Assembly: GCA_037968815.1 (NCBI GenBank)
Contig: JBBKWF010000015.1
Span: 1 to 64,000, forward strand
Direction of reading: 5' to 3'
Length of the DNA stretch: 64,000 bases
Source: Pseudopedobacter sp037968815
GTDB taxonomy: Bacteria; Bacteroidota; Bacteroidia; Sphingobacteriales; Sphingobacteriaceae
This document shows positions 17,137-25,696 of the stretch, one piece after another. Below the pieces are notes generated by a model. The model searched no databases, was not told where the DNA came from, and saw only the letters and a program-made list of their open reading frames with translations. The translations under genes were made by a program, and so were the position numbers. Position 1 is the stretch's first letter, and every line of letters begins with the position of its first letter.

Positions 17137-18267
17137 TTAACGAAACGGAAAAAAAGAAAGCCCTAATCCAAGATAATCAGCCTCTGCGTTATGTATATAT
17201 AATTTTGTTTCTGCGGCCAGCCAACTTGTGAAACCATATTTAACGGCAAATGTCCAATAGCTTTTTTGCTTTTGAGGGTTATTATAGTGCAAATAGTATC
17301 CAAATTTAGTACTAAGATCAATTCTACCTAAATTTACAGCAGGCCCAAAAGCTATACCCACCCTCCAGTGGTCATACGAAGTTGCAAAAGACTGGTTTGT
17401 CGTTTTATGATTTATAATATCATAAACTGTATGGTAATAAACAGCATCGGTACCTAAGCCTAAATCCACTACCGAATTTATACTATACTGATAACCTAAA
17501 TAAACTCCGTTTTTATACAAACCTTTATTGCCTCCACCATCTACCCCTCTTTTACCAAAATTAATCCCCAACTCTAAGTGATGTTTTTTAAACAGAGGCG
17601 CTTCATAGCCAAGAGTATCTCTTTTTGTACTTCTAGACTGGTTAAGCTTTCTGGAAATGCCAATCCCTACATTGCTTATATTTGTTCCTAGATTTGGTAG
17701 TTTAAGTGCTCCGTTAGAGAAATGCGATAGGTCTACACTTGCAAAAGCCGTCATCATTTCACTTATATCAGTTTCAACCTCTAAGCCTAATTTCAAATAA
17801 AAATTAAGATGACTACCTATCAACGGATTTTGACTATTTAAATTGGTTTTAGTGGTATAACCGAGTCCAATTGCAGGCAAAAGATTAAAATCAACTTTAT
17901 TTAATCTATATAAACTTACATTTAACCCTGCCAATACACTATAGCTTCTCCCAAAAGTGTGCTCAACTTTTGCTACTTCAAGATTATTAAGGTCTTTATA
18001 ATTAAAAATAAAATTAATGCTTTTGACATTTAGTTTTCTAACCCAATCGGTAGGATTATCAACCGTACTTACTTTATAAATAAGCTCCCCACCAAAAACA
18101 ACTCCTTCCATTTTGCCTTTAGTAGGCAAATACGCTATGGACTTCTGAAAATTAACTGCAATACTATTTCTTAATGGTAAATCTTGATTAAAAGAACCTT
18201 GTGCAAAGCAAGTATTAAGTAAAAGTGTAAATAGAATGACAAGAATACTTCTTGTAAAAGAGTTCAT
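17137..18267 (-). CDS. PagL-like (acyloxyacyl hydrolase family) outer-membrane protein
   Basis: 376 residues from the ATG at 18267, which gives a clean signal peptide (ILVILFTLLLNTCFAQ); the frame extends 18 codons further, but a promoter-like element lies in that stretch. The barrel-like sequence contains LSHFSNGALKLPN with His182 and Ser184, the His-x-Ser of lipid A 3-O-deacylase PagL. The third residue of the triad, a Glu about 14 after the His in Pseudomonas PagL, is Asn196 here. Alternating-strand segments continue to a C-terminal Phe (LGLGLSFFPFR). Likely role: lipid A modification or a related outer-membrane function, but activity is uncertain. It is longer than classical PagL (~150 residues). 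Confidence 0.65.
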   Translation of the reverse strand: MNSFTRSILVILFTLLLNTCFAQGSFNQDLPLRNSIAVNFQKSIAYLPTKGKMEGVVFGGELIYKVSTVDNPTDWVRKLNVKSINFIFNYKDLNNLEVAKVEHTFGRSYSVLAGLNVSLYRLNKVDFNLLPAIGLGYTTKTNLNSQNPLIGSHLNFYLKLGLEVETDISEMMTAFASVDLSHFSNGALKLPNLGTNISNVGIGISRKLNQSRSTKRDTLGYEAPLFKKHHLELGINFGKRGVDGGGNKGLYKNGVYLGYQYSINSVVDLGLGTDAVYYHTVYDIINHKTTNQSFATSYDHWRVGIAFGPAVNLGRIDLSTKFGYYLHYNNPQKQKSYWTFAVKYGFTSWLAAETKLYIHNAEADYLGLGLSFFPFR

Positions 18268-18285
18268 AAATAAATCGCTTGACGA

Positions 18286-18293
18286 CAAATTTA
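18286..18293 (-). promoter_or_regulatory. Possible -7 element for the PagL-like gene
   Basis: The minus strand reads TAAATTTG, 18 nt upstream of the ATG at 18267. This supports that start over the longer frame. Confidence 0.4.
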
Positions 18294-18479
18294 ATTTAAT
18301 ATCTTCTATCTTCATTATCAAAAACCTAAGTCTTGCATCACTTCATGGTTAACCATAGAATAAGTATTATTAAAATAAAAACATTATATTAAAAACTCCT
18401 CTACTATAGAGGTAATGATAGTTGCATTCAGTTATCATCGTTAAATATTAACAATACTCATTAATCAAATTAAAACATC

Positions 18480-18998
18480 ATGTTAGAAAACTTAATAAAT
18501 CTTGTAAAGGAAAATGCTGGAGAGTCAATTATTAATAACTCTGAGGTACCAAACGAAAAAAATGAAACAGTAGTTGAAGTAACTGGACTTTCTATAATGG
18601 ATACGTTTAAAAATGCGGTTTCAAACGGTGAGATTTCTCAACTAACTAGCTTATTTAACAACGACCCTAAAGCAGCAGAAAGCTCACAGTTAGCTAATAA
18701 CGCTAAAAGCAACGTGATAACTAGCTTAATAGAAAAAGCTGGTATAAGCCCTGAAATTGCTTCTAAAATAGCAACTGTGGTTGTTCCTTTGGTAATGTCT
18801 AAACTGGTAAGTAAAACCAATGACCCAAACAATAGTAGTTTCAATATTCAAGATATGATTGGAAGCCTTACCGGCGGAGAAGGTGGTTTTGATGTAGGGA
18901 GTTTACTAGGTGGATTAACTTCTTCTGACGATGATGATAAAAAAGGGAATAGCATGGGCGGAATAGGTGGTGCACTTGGCGGTTTGTTCGGTAAGTAA
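18480..18998 (+). CDS. Small acidic Gly-rich protein, DUF937-like
   Basis: 172 residues, no signal peptide. The helical N-terminal part (MLENLINLVKENAGESIINN; later SNVITSLIEKAGISPEIASKIA and VVVPLVMSKL) resembles the DUF937/YidB family. The C-terminus is Gly- and Asp-rich (DVGSLLGGLTSSDDDDKK, GGIGGALGGLFGK). The cellular role is unknown. It is monocistronic: the 19016-19039 terminator follows after 17 bases. Confidence 0.7.
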   Translation: MLENLINLVKENAGESIINNSEVPNEKNETVVEVTGLSIMDTFKNAVSNGEISQLTSLFNNDPKAAESSQLANNAKSNVITSLIEKAGISPEIASKIATVVVPLVMSKLVSKTNDPNNSSFNIQDMIGSLTGGEGGFDVGSLLGGLTSSDDDDKKGNSMGGIGGALGGLFGK

Positions 18999-19015
18999 TA
19001 ATTAAAGAAATCAAT

Positions 19016-19039
19016 AAAGGACTCTTTCAGGAGTCCTTT
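19016..19039. terminator. Terminator after the DUF937-like gene
   Basis: aaaggactc / gagtccttt with loop tttcag, followed by cctttt. Confidence 0.85.
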
Positions 19040-19131
19040 CCTTTTCCCCATTGGCAATGTTTATTTTGAACGGTGGCGCAGATGACTTTTATTTTTTGAA
19101 CTAGTCTTTCTTTTTACCACTAAAGAATGAA

Positions 19132-19200
19132 TGAGTCTGGAACTCCTTTCTTTTTTTTAATACTTAAAAACGCTTCGCTTAACTATTAGCACAGTCTGGA
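19132..19200 (-). repeat. Conserved-loop element, copy E (inverted)
   Basis: The reverse complement has the identical ttaagcgaagcgt loop and actgt lead. The first stem is degraded (about six of eight pairs). The second hairpin is gagt-tcc-agactc. The rest of 19040-19342 shows no gene. Confidence 0.65.
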
Positions 19201-19328
19201 AAATAGTCCTTTTTATATCACAAAAAATGAAATAATTATATTCATTTAATGAAATGTGAAACAAATGGGTTAAAAAAAAACCTTGATAGCAATAAGCTTC
19301 ACCCATCAATTATCTCCTTCCAATTGAC

Positions 19329-19336
19329 TATTTTTG
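19329..19336 (+). promoter_or_regulatory. Possible -7 element abutting the rsmH-like start
   Basis: TATTTTTG ends six bases before the ATG at 19343. If functional, the mRNA would be nearly leaderless. Confidence 0.25.
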
Positions 19337-19342
19337 CGCACT

Positions 19343-20392
19343 ATGGAAGACCAAACACCAAAACCTTCTCGTCGCGTTCGCTATAAAGGCACCCACCCTA
19401 AATCTTTTAAGGAAAAGTATAAGGAATTGAATCCTGAAAATTTTTCGGAGGCTGTAGAGAAAGTAATGCAAAAAGGAGGTACTCCGGCAGGGATGCACCG
19501 TTCTATTTGTGTGGATGAAATTTTGGAGTTTTTAAATATCCAACCCGGGCAAATTGGAATGGACGCTACTTTAGGTTATGGCGGACATAGTTTAGAAATG
19601 TTAAAGTGTTTGGTACCAAATGGGCATTTGTACGCTACTGATGTTGACCCCTTTGAACTCCCTAAAACAAAAGAAAGGCTGGCTACCTTAGGTTATGGAC
19701 CTGAGGTTTTTACAGCTAAAAAAATGAATTTTTCTAACATTGATTTAATTGCTTACGAAGCAGGGCCTTTAAATTTTGTTTTAGCAGATTTAGGTGTTTC
19801 ATCTATGCAGATAGACAACCCGGATAGAGGTTTTTCTTTTAAAATTGATGGCCCTTTAGATTTACGATTAAATCCAAATAGTGGCATATCCGCAACTACA
19901 TTATTAAAAAAAATATCGCAAGAAGACCTAGAAGAATTATTTATTGACAACTCTGACGAGCTACATGCAGCAGAAATTGCAGAAGCTATTATACAAGCGA
20001 TTGCCAGAGGGGAGCAAATTACAACGACTACTCATTTAAAAGAAATAATTAAAGATGCATTAGTTTTTATTGCCCCAGCAAATAGAGTCGAAGAGACTAA
20101 AAAAGCTTGTCAACGCTGTTTTCAGGCTTTAAGAATTGAGGTAAATAATGAATTTGGTGTATTAGAGAAGTTTTTAGAAAAGCTTCCTGATGCTTTAGCA
20201 TCTGGAGGTAGGGTTGCTATACTCTCTTTTCACTCTGGGGAAGACCGTAGGGTTAAAAAAATATTTAAAGCTTTTTATAGAGGCGGTATTTTTAGTGAGG
20301 TTGCACCTGATCCAATCAGAGCTTCAGCTGAAGAAACTCGAAGTAATCCTAGAGCAAGATCTGCAAAATTAAGATGGGCAATTAAAGCTTAA
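19343..20392 (+). CDS. RsmH-family S-adenosylmethionine methyltransferase, orphan copy
   Basis: 349 residues from the ATG at 19343 (the longer frame starts with TTG). The RsmH (16S rRNA C1402 N4-methyltransferase) signatures are all present: DATLGYGGHS at 74-83 for SAM binding, Asp100/Asp102, ADLGVSSMQID at 148-158, RGFSFKIDGPLDLR at 162-175, FQALRIEVN, SFHSGEDR and a final NPRARSAKLR. Differences from the dcw-cluster enzyme are a ~50-residue basic N-terminal extension and HRSICVDEIL instead of the usual H.PVLL.E. None of the dcw neighbours (mraZ, ftsL, ftsI, mur genes) is next to it. It is either a second RsmH-like enzyme or the only copy moved out of the cluster. Confidence 0.8.
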   Translation: MEDQTPKPSRRVRYKGTHPKSFKEKYKELNPENFSEAVEKVMQKGGTPAGMHRSICVDEILEFLNIQPGQIGMDATLGYGGHSLEMLKCLVPNGHLYATDVDPFELPKTKERLATLGYGPEVFTAKKMNFSNIDLIAYEAGPLNFVLADLGVSSMQIDNPDRGFSFKIDGPLDLRLNPNSGISATTLLKKISQEDLEELFIDNSDELHAAEIAEAIIQAIARGEQITTTTHLKEIIKDALVFIAPANRVEETKKACQRCFQALRIEVNNEFGVLEKFLEKLPDALASGGRVAILSFHSGEDRRVKKIFKAFYRGGIFSEVAPDPIRASAEETRSNPRARSAKLRWAIKA

Positions 20393-20444
20393 ATATGATT
20401 AGACCATAGTTTTTCAAGTCCACTTTTTTTATGCTTTTTAGCTA

Positions 20445-21389
20445 CTAATCTTTATCTTTCAGCTCACCTAAATGTGCTACATCTTTTAAATCAAAAGGAG
20501 TTTCTTGGTATACAAAGTAATTTAACCAGTTATTAAACAGCAAATTCGCATGACCCGTCCAACAAACTAAAGGAGAGTTTTTTGGGTTATCATCTCTATA
20601 ATAATTCTGAGGAACTGGAACATTAAGCCCTCTATCAACATCTCGCTGGTATTCGCTATGAAGCATAAGTGGCGCATATTCTGAATGCCCAGTAAGGTAA
20701 AACTCGCGTCCTCCTCTTGATGAAGCTATGGCTATTCCAGCATCTTCAGATTCCGACAAAATAGAAACACCTTCTTTGCTTGCTACATCATCTTTTAAAA
20801 TAGTAGTATGTCTGCTGTGAGGGATAAAAAATTCATCATCAAAACCTCTGAATAACGGATGCCCATTTTCTGTAGCCGTATGTTTAAAAACACCAAACAG
20901 TTTTTCAGCTAATGGTACTTTTTGTACACCGTAAAAATAATGGAGCGCAGCCTGAGAAGCCCAACAAATGTACATTGTAGAGGTAACGTGGTTTCTGGCC
21001 CAATCAAATATTTTGGTTACTTCATCCCAATAGGTTACTTTTTCAAAATCTAACATTTCAACAGGCGCACCGGTAATAATCATCCCATCGTAATAGTTAT
21101 CTTTAATTTTACTAAAACCTTTATAGAATGCTTTTAAATGCTTTTCGGAAGTATTTTTAGACGTATGCGAATCAAGTCTTAAAAACTCTACCTCCACCTG
21201 TAATGGGTTATTAGATAACAACCTTACAAAATCGGTCTCAGTAGTTATTTTAATAGGCATTAAGTTAAGAATCAGCACACGCATTGGGCGAATATCCTGA
21301 ATATCTGCCCTCAGTTCGTTCATCACAAATATGTTCTCTTTTTTTAAAAGCTCAATTGCAGGAAGGTTATCGGGTATCTTAACTGGCAT
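20445..21389 (-). CDS. metA: Homoserine O-acyltransferase (MetA family, acetyl-type residue)
   Basis: Acylates homoserine at the start of methionine synthesis. The 314-residue protein has the catalytic Cys142 (MYICWASQA), His235 and Glu237 (GHSEYAP). Residue 111 in ITGAPVE is Glu; MetA enzymes with Glu111 (Bacillus cereus) use acetyl-CoA while those with Gly111 (E. coli) use succinyl-CoA. Acetyl-CoA is therefore the predicted donor. No SAM riboswitch was recognised in the short leader. A -7 element lies at 21421-21428. Confidence 0.92.
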   Translation of the reverse strand: MPVKIPDNLPAIELLKKENIFVMNELRADIQDIRPMRVLILNLMPIKITTETDFVRLLSNNPLQVEVEFLRLDSHTSKNTSEKHLKAFYKGFSKIKDNYYDGMIITGAPVEMLDFEKVTYWDEVTKIFDWARNHVTSTMYICWASQAALHYFYGVQKVPLAEKLFGVFKHTATENGHPLFRGFDDEFFIPHSRHTTILKDDVASKEGVSILSESEDAGIAIASSRGGREFYLTGHSEYAPLMLHSEYQRDVDRGLNVPVPQNYYRDDNPKNSPLVCWTGHANLLFNNWLNYFVYQETPFDLKDVAHLGELKDKD

Positions 21390-21420
21390 ATTTATATTCT
21401 CTTGTTCTTTTTTATCTGCG

Positions 21421-21428
21421 CAAAAGTA
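21421..21428 (-). promoter_or_regulatory. Possible -7 element for metA
   Basis: The minus strand reads TACTTTTG, 31 nt upstream of the ATG. Confidence 0.4.
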
Positions 21429-21525
21429 TAAAGAATTAATCGTAACCGTAAAATCAAAAATAATGTAGTTGTAATTTATAATCAGCCTTAGTAAAGTAAC
21501 TAAGTTAATCCTTACTCCTAATAAA

Positions 21526-21554
21526 AAAAGGATAGCTTTTAACGCTATCCTTTT
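21526..21554. terminator. Terminator after the metallophosphoesterase gene
   Basis: An 11-bp perfect stem (aaaaggatagc / gctatcctttt, loop ttttaac) lies 25 bp past the stop on the minus strand. Confidence 0.85.
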
Positions 21555-21578
21555 CCCAATACTTATATGTCTAAAAGT

Positions 21579-23567
21579 CTACTTCATAGACCAAGTTAAC
21601 GCTTTTGGACGCACCATTGTTTCTGTATAAACTCTACCAAAACGGTCTGTTACTTTTATTTGGAGTGAATTGGTTGCGTTAGATGCCTTTACTTTAAACA
21701 TATGTGCAGTTTTACTAGAAGTAAAATCTTCTGTTGGAGTTGCCTTATCATTTAACCTGAATGCAGAGTAAGAAATAATATGCAACGGATCGTATACATT
21801 TACCCTACTAACCGTCAACGGCTTTCCATTCTCGCTTACTTCTACTTTCCATTTAGTATCATATCCCCAAACATTAATCAAAACCTCATTGTTTTTGTTT
21901 GCAGTGGCATACTCTTCTGCATACGGCGCCAATAATGCATCCGAAGATTTAGGAGCATACTTTGCTGCCGTAATTTGGCAATTATTTAAGTCATAAGCTC
22001 TAAATTGATAATCCTCATCATACCCAATGCTTTTATACTTCCATTTCATAACCTTATTGTCAGCCTCCCAAATTGCGTAACCACCAGGACTACCATCTTT
22101 ACAAATATGGTTATTACCATAACCGTCCCTACCCGTCCACCACCAAGTTGCACAAACAGCAGCAGTATTGTGCTCCATCATAGAGTTAGAGTTCTCATGA
22201 GCATAGTTAACATGTTTATGGCCTGTCAATATATTTACATTGGTAAATCCATTGAAGGCACTAATCAACTCTGTAGAGTTTTCTAATCTCAATGTTGACG
22301 ACTGAGCACCACTTGTATTTATAGTCGGTTCATTATTAAGCTGAATATGCATAGCAAGCATTATTGGTGTAGTTTTATCCGTTATCATTGCCAAATCTTT
22401 TTTCAGCCACGCCATTTGACTACTTATTATATTTCCTTTATAATTTCTTGAACCTACGGTACCTTGTGCACCTCCTGTATTCAAATACTCCACATTATCC
22501 AATACTACATAATGTACTTTCCCTAAGTTAAACGAGTAGTAAGTTGGCCCCATAATACTTCTGAACGGCTCTTCTGCCCCTCGGTCATTAGCTACATAGG
22601 GGTCATTATCATGATTACCTAAAGTATTAAATACTGGAGCATTTATTTTGTTCATCTGCACCAAAAAATCGGATAGCAAGAACTTATTGGAATACCAGAA
22701 GCCATCCCAGGTTAAATCGCCCATGGTTAGCCCGTAAACTTTTGTTCCCGCAGATTTATAGCTTTGAATAGAAGCATTAACATCTTTTAAAAATCCTTTT
22801 TCAAACTGTGAAAGATCATTTACTCTGTTAGCTAAGTGGAAATCGGTCATCGCCATTACCACATGTTTTTCATTATTAACCGCTGTTAGAGCAAAATCTT
22901 TTATCTCTACTTTTTGTGTTGAAGGATTTAAACTCTTATAAAAAAGTGGTGCACTTTGCTTGTTTTCTACTTCGTAATTTCCAGGGATTGAAACAAAAAC
23001 ATAGTCATTATTCTTTGCTGATGGCAAGTAGTAAACACCATCTTTATCTGTTTTAGCAACTTCAATTCCGTCAGAAACTACCACATTGGCTACCCCTACC
23101 CCGTTGGCGTAAACCACTCCTTTTACGGTCATGCCTGATTTATCAGGAATAGATGCGTTAAACACAATTTCCACGGTACTTGAACCTAATGTTAAACTGC
23201 TGCTTCCTCGTTGAGCACCAACCCTGTAAGTACCAGAAGTTAATTTCTCAGGAAGTTTAAATGAAATTTGCCCCGGTTGCACCTGTGTTAGAGTCATAGT
23301 GAAAGATACTCCGCTAGTAGGTGTGAAAATTATTTTATCTCCAACCTCAAAACCCTTTCCGGTAATTATAACATCAGTGGATTCATCCGCCACTATTGTT
23401 GTAGGAAGTTTTAATTCTGTCCATAACACCCCACCGGTTCCTGTGCCTGGGTCTGGTTTGATTAACGGCCCTTCAGGTCTTTTTCTTGTACAGCTTATAA
23501 TTACAAATGAGAGAAAACCAGCAATGAAAGATCGCCTGCTTAGTACAAATTTTTTCGCTTTCTTCAT
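21579..23567 (-). CDS. Calcineurin-like metallophosphoesterase, exported lipoprotein
   Basis: 662 residues from the ATG at 23567 (MKKAKKFVLSRRSF). The N-terminus has twin Arg followed by a hydrophobic stretch and Cys26 (FVIISC), so it may be a Tat-type lipoprotein. Residues ~50-140 are an IPT/TIG-like beta domain and 145-230 a carboxypeptidase-regulatory-like domain. The phosphoesterase core has Asp242/His244 (MTDFHL), Asp284 (MGDLTWDG), Asn318-His319 (LGNHDND), a later MHIQLN and GHKHVN, the usual binuclear-metal ligands. The last ~170 residues are beta-rich and match MetallophosC-type tails. The substrate is unknown; periplasmic phosphomonoester or diester cleavage is likely. Confidence 0.85.
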   Translation of the reverse strand: MKKAKKFVLSRRSFIAGFLSFVIISCTRKRPEGPLIKPDPGTGTGGVLWTELKLPTTIVADESTDVIITGKGFEVGDKIIFTPTSGVSFTMTLTQVQPGQISFKLPEKLTSGTYRVGAQRGSSSLTLGSSTVEIVFNASIPDKSGMTVKGVVYANGVGVANVVVSDGIEVAKTDKDGVYYLPSAKNNDYVFVSIPGNYEVENKQSAPLFYKSLNPSTQKVEIKDFALTAVNNEKHVVMAMTDFHLANRVNDLSQFEKGFLKDVNASIQSYKSAGTKVYGLTMGDLTWDGFWYSNKFLLSDFLVQMNKINAPVFNTLGNHDNDPYVANDRGAEEPFRSIMGPTYYSFNLGKVHYVVLDNVEYLNTGGAQGTVGSRNYKGNIISSQMAWLKKDLAMITDKTTPIMLAMHIQLNNEPTINTSGAQSSTLRLENSTELISAFNGFTNVNILTGHKHVNYAHENSNSMMEHNTAAVCATWWWTGRDGYGNNHICKDGSPGGYAIWEADNKVMKWKYKSIGYDEDYQFRAYDLNNCQITAAKYAPKSSDALLAPYAEEYATANKNNEVLINVWGYDTKWKVEVSENGKPLTVSRVNVYDPLHIISYSAFRLNDKATPTEDFTSSKTAHMFKVKASNATNSLQIKVTDRFGRVYTETMVRPKALTWSMK

Positions 23568-23643
23568 GTCTACAGACTTTACAATTGGTGTATAAAAATA
23601 CAGAATAAAATCAATTAGAAACAAATAGAAACTTTAAAATAAA

Positions 23644-23679
23644 AAAGCTAAGCATTCGTTGTTACGAAAACTTAGCTTT
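23644..23679. terminator. Terminator after the MBL-fold gene
   Basis: aaagctaag / cttagcttt encloses an inner ttcgt / acgaa hairpin. On the minus strand it is followed by TTTTTTATTTT. Confidence 0.8.
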
Positions 23680-23766
23680 ATACCAATAATTATTATGGTA
23701 AGGTTAGTAGGTTTGAGATATAAACGGAGATTTGTTATTACCCTTAATATGGCTATTTGATTTTAA

Positions 23767-24528
23767 CTAAATATCCAACACTAAACCATCATAAGCCAGT
23801 TCAATCCCTTCGGGTAGCTCTTTTGAAATATCTTGATGTTTTCCAAGTTTATGGCTAATATGTGTAAAGTAAGTTTTTTCTGCTCCAATTTTTTGGGCAA
23901 AATCTATAGCTTCTGTTAAAGTAAAATGAGAAATATGTTTCTCTTTTTGCAAAGCATTAATCACTAGTATTTTGGTTCCTTTAAGCTTCTCCTGTTCACT
24001 TTCCGAAACTGTTTTTGCATCAGTAATGTATGTAAAATCCTTTATCCTAAATCCCAAAACTAATAGCTTATAGTGCATTACTTCAATGGGCGTAAGCTCA
24101 ATATCCCCAATAGAAAACTGTTCATTACCTATAGTATGAATATTTAATAAGGGGATTCCTGGATATTTAAAATCTGAAAAAATATAATGAAATTCTCTTC
24201 TTAAAGCATCTTGAACCGCCAAATTTGCGTAAATATCCATTGCCGATTTTTGCTTAAAATTAAAGCCCCGAACATCGTCTAAACCAGCAATATGGTCTTT
24301 ATGCTCATGTGTAAATACAACGGCATCTAGTTTTTGAACATTTTCTCGTAACATTTGTTGTCTAAAATCTGGACCAGTATCAATGATTACGGTTTTTTCC
24401 TCAGATTCAATCAAAATACTGCTACGCAAACGTTTATCGAGTAAGTCTGTAGATTTACAAACTTCGCAGTCACAAGCAATAACAGGTACCCCTTGTGATG
24501 TTCCAGTGCCTAAAAATGTGATCTTCAT
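23767..24528 (-). CDS. MBL-fold metallo-hydrolase, PhnP-like
   Basis: 253 residues. Starts with the beta-lactamase-fold GTGTSQG (7-13). The metal motif THEHKDH gives His74, His76, Asp78, His79; later ligands are His155 (EVMHYK), Asp near 170 (YITDAK) and His near 224 (FTHISHK). CDCEVC at 19-24 places three Cys as in the extra zinc site of PhnP phosphodiesterases. No phn genes are nearby, so a general cyclic-phosphate or nucleotide phosphodiesterase role is more likely than phosphonate use. Monocistronic. Confidence 0.82.
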   Translation of the reverse strand: MKITFLGTGTSQGVPVIACDCEVCKSTDLLDKRLRSSILIESEEKTVIIDTGPDFRQQMLRENVQKLDAVVFTHEHKDHIAGLDDVRGFNFKQKSAMDIYANLAVQDALRREFHYIFSDFKYPGIPLLNIHTIGNEQFSIGDIELTPIEVMHYKLLVLGFRIKDFTYITDAKTVSESEQEKLKGTKILVINALQKEKHISHFTLTEAIDFAQKIGAEKTYFTHISHKLGKHQDISKELPEGIELAYDGLVLDI

Positions 24529-25044
24529 CTGTTTATTTATTGCTTTTTATGGTGATGAAGCAATCATAACTCATTTGCGCTTGGTCCAAATCCATGATGG
24601 TTTCAAATTTTTAATTTGGTTTGTTTGATGGCATAGTAAAAAGTCTTCTGCCTTTCGGAAAGCTTACCTTCGTTAGCATCCAGACTTTTAAGTAGCTCTA
24701 TTAATGCAATAATTTTGCACACTAAGTTAGAAAACTTATTTAACTGTCTCAATTAAGCAGGAACCTGTTTTAAAATTGCCTTTCTCGCACCTTAATTTAT
24801 AACCCAACTCATTTAAAAAGCTTCTACTTTTCTAAAATTGGTTGGTAAAAGAGATATTCATCTAAAACATTTTTTTAATACGTGATATTTTCTAAAACCA
24901 CATAGGAACATAGACATTCAATTAAAAAAAAAGCTTTCTAGTGTACGCACAAACTGCTAAAGTCTTATTTCAGCCAAAATCACATCACCTTTTGAGTTGC
25001 TAAAATCTATTTGTTTTCATTTTTGTTATGTACTATTAAAAACT
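24529..25044. other. Intergenic region, no feature seen
   Basis: 516 bp, very AT-rich. No ORF with coding character, no tRNA fold and no strong hairpin. It lies upstream of the MBL gene and downstream of the LolA-like gene. Confidence 0.5.
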
Positions 25045-25695
25045 TCATCTCAAATCTACTACATCAACACCAGGGTATGATTTAGCATCAAAAGAAAACA
25101 TAGTATCATTTACTTTTACATTGGGAGTAAAAGATTTAATGTTATAGGTATAAACATTTCCATTTTTATCGTTAACTACAATATTAGAGATTTGTTTATT
25201 TACCTTATCAATCCGTAATTTAATTTTAGAAAAAGAACGTGTTTGTAATGGCGCAAGTTCAATATTTTGATATCTTCTTCCTGCAATAACGGTTTCGCCT
25301 AAGTACACATATTTAAAACCTTTTTCATACATGGTGAAGATTTTAGCAGGATTCATAGCGTTAGAACTATTGTCAATCTCACTAATCTGCACCTCTGCAT
25401 CATTTTTCAAATATGTCCATTGCACATTACCATCAGAGATAAGCTCTTGATTAGCAACCGAAATTTTATACTTATTTGATTTAGATTTCGAGTATAAAAC
25501 TCCAGCTTGACTCTCGTTAATATTAGCTTGTGGGTTTTTAATACTGTAAACAAAATCTGCTTTTATTACATCGTAAGAACGATATTTCTTGCTCACACCT
25601 GCTAAAATAGCTTTTGCCGTAGCATCTGATTGGGCAAATGATAAATTGGATGTAAATAATAATGCTATTAATAAGTATACTATATTCTTTTTCAT
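25045..25695 (-). CDS. LolA-like outer-membrane lipoprotein carrier
   Basis: 216 residues with a signal peptide (LLIALLFTSNLSFAQ). The half-barrel LolA pattern is visible: KYRSYDVIKADFVYS, GVLYSKSKSNKYKI, ELISDGNVQWTYL, then MYEKGFKYVYLG and IELAP. It would carry lipoproteins across the periplasm. It starts one base after the ftsK stop. This ftsK-lolA pairing is usual in Bacteroidota, where LolA-type proteins are divergent, so specificity is inferred. Confidence 0.85.
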   Translation of the reverse strand: MKKNIVYLLIALLFTSNLSFAQSDATAKAILAGVSKKYRSYDVIKADFVYSIKNPQANINESQAGVLYSKSKSNKYKISVANQELISDGNVQWTYLKNDAEVQISEIDNSSNAMNPAKIFTMYEKGFKYVYLGETVIAGRRYQNIELAPLQTRSFSKIKLRIDKVNKQISNIVVNDKNGNVYTYNIKSFTPNVKVNDTMFSFDAKSYPGVDVVDLR

Positions 25696-25696
25696 T

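Noticed and set aside
24529..25044. tRNA or small RNA gene in the 516-bp gap
   Set aside because: No cloverleaf, no T-loop GTTCAA-type segment and no strong stem was found.
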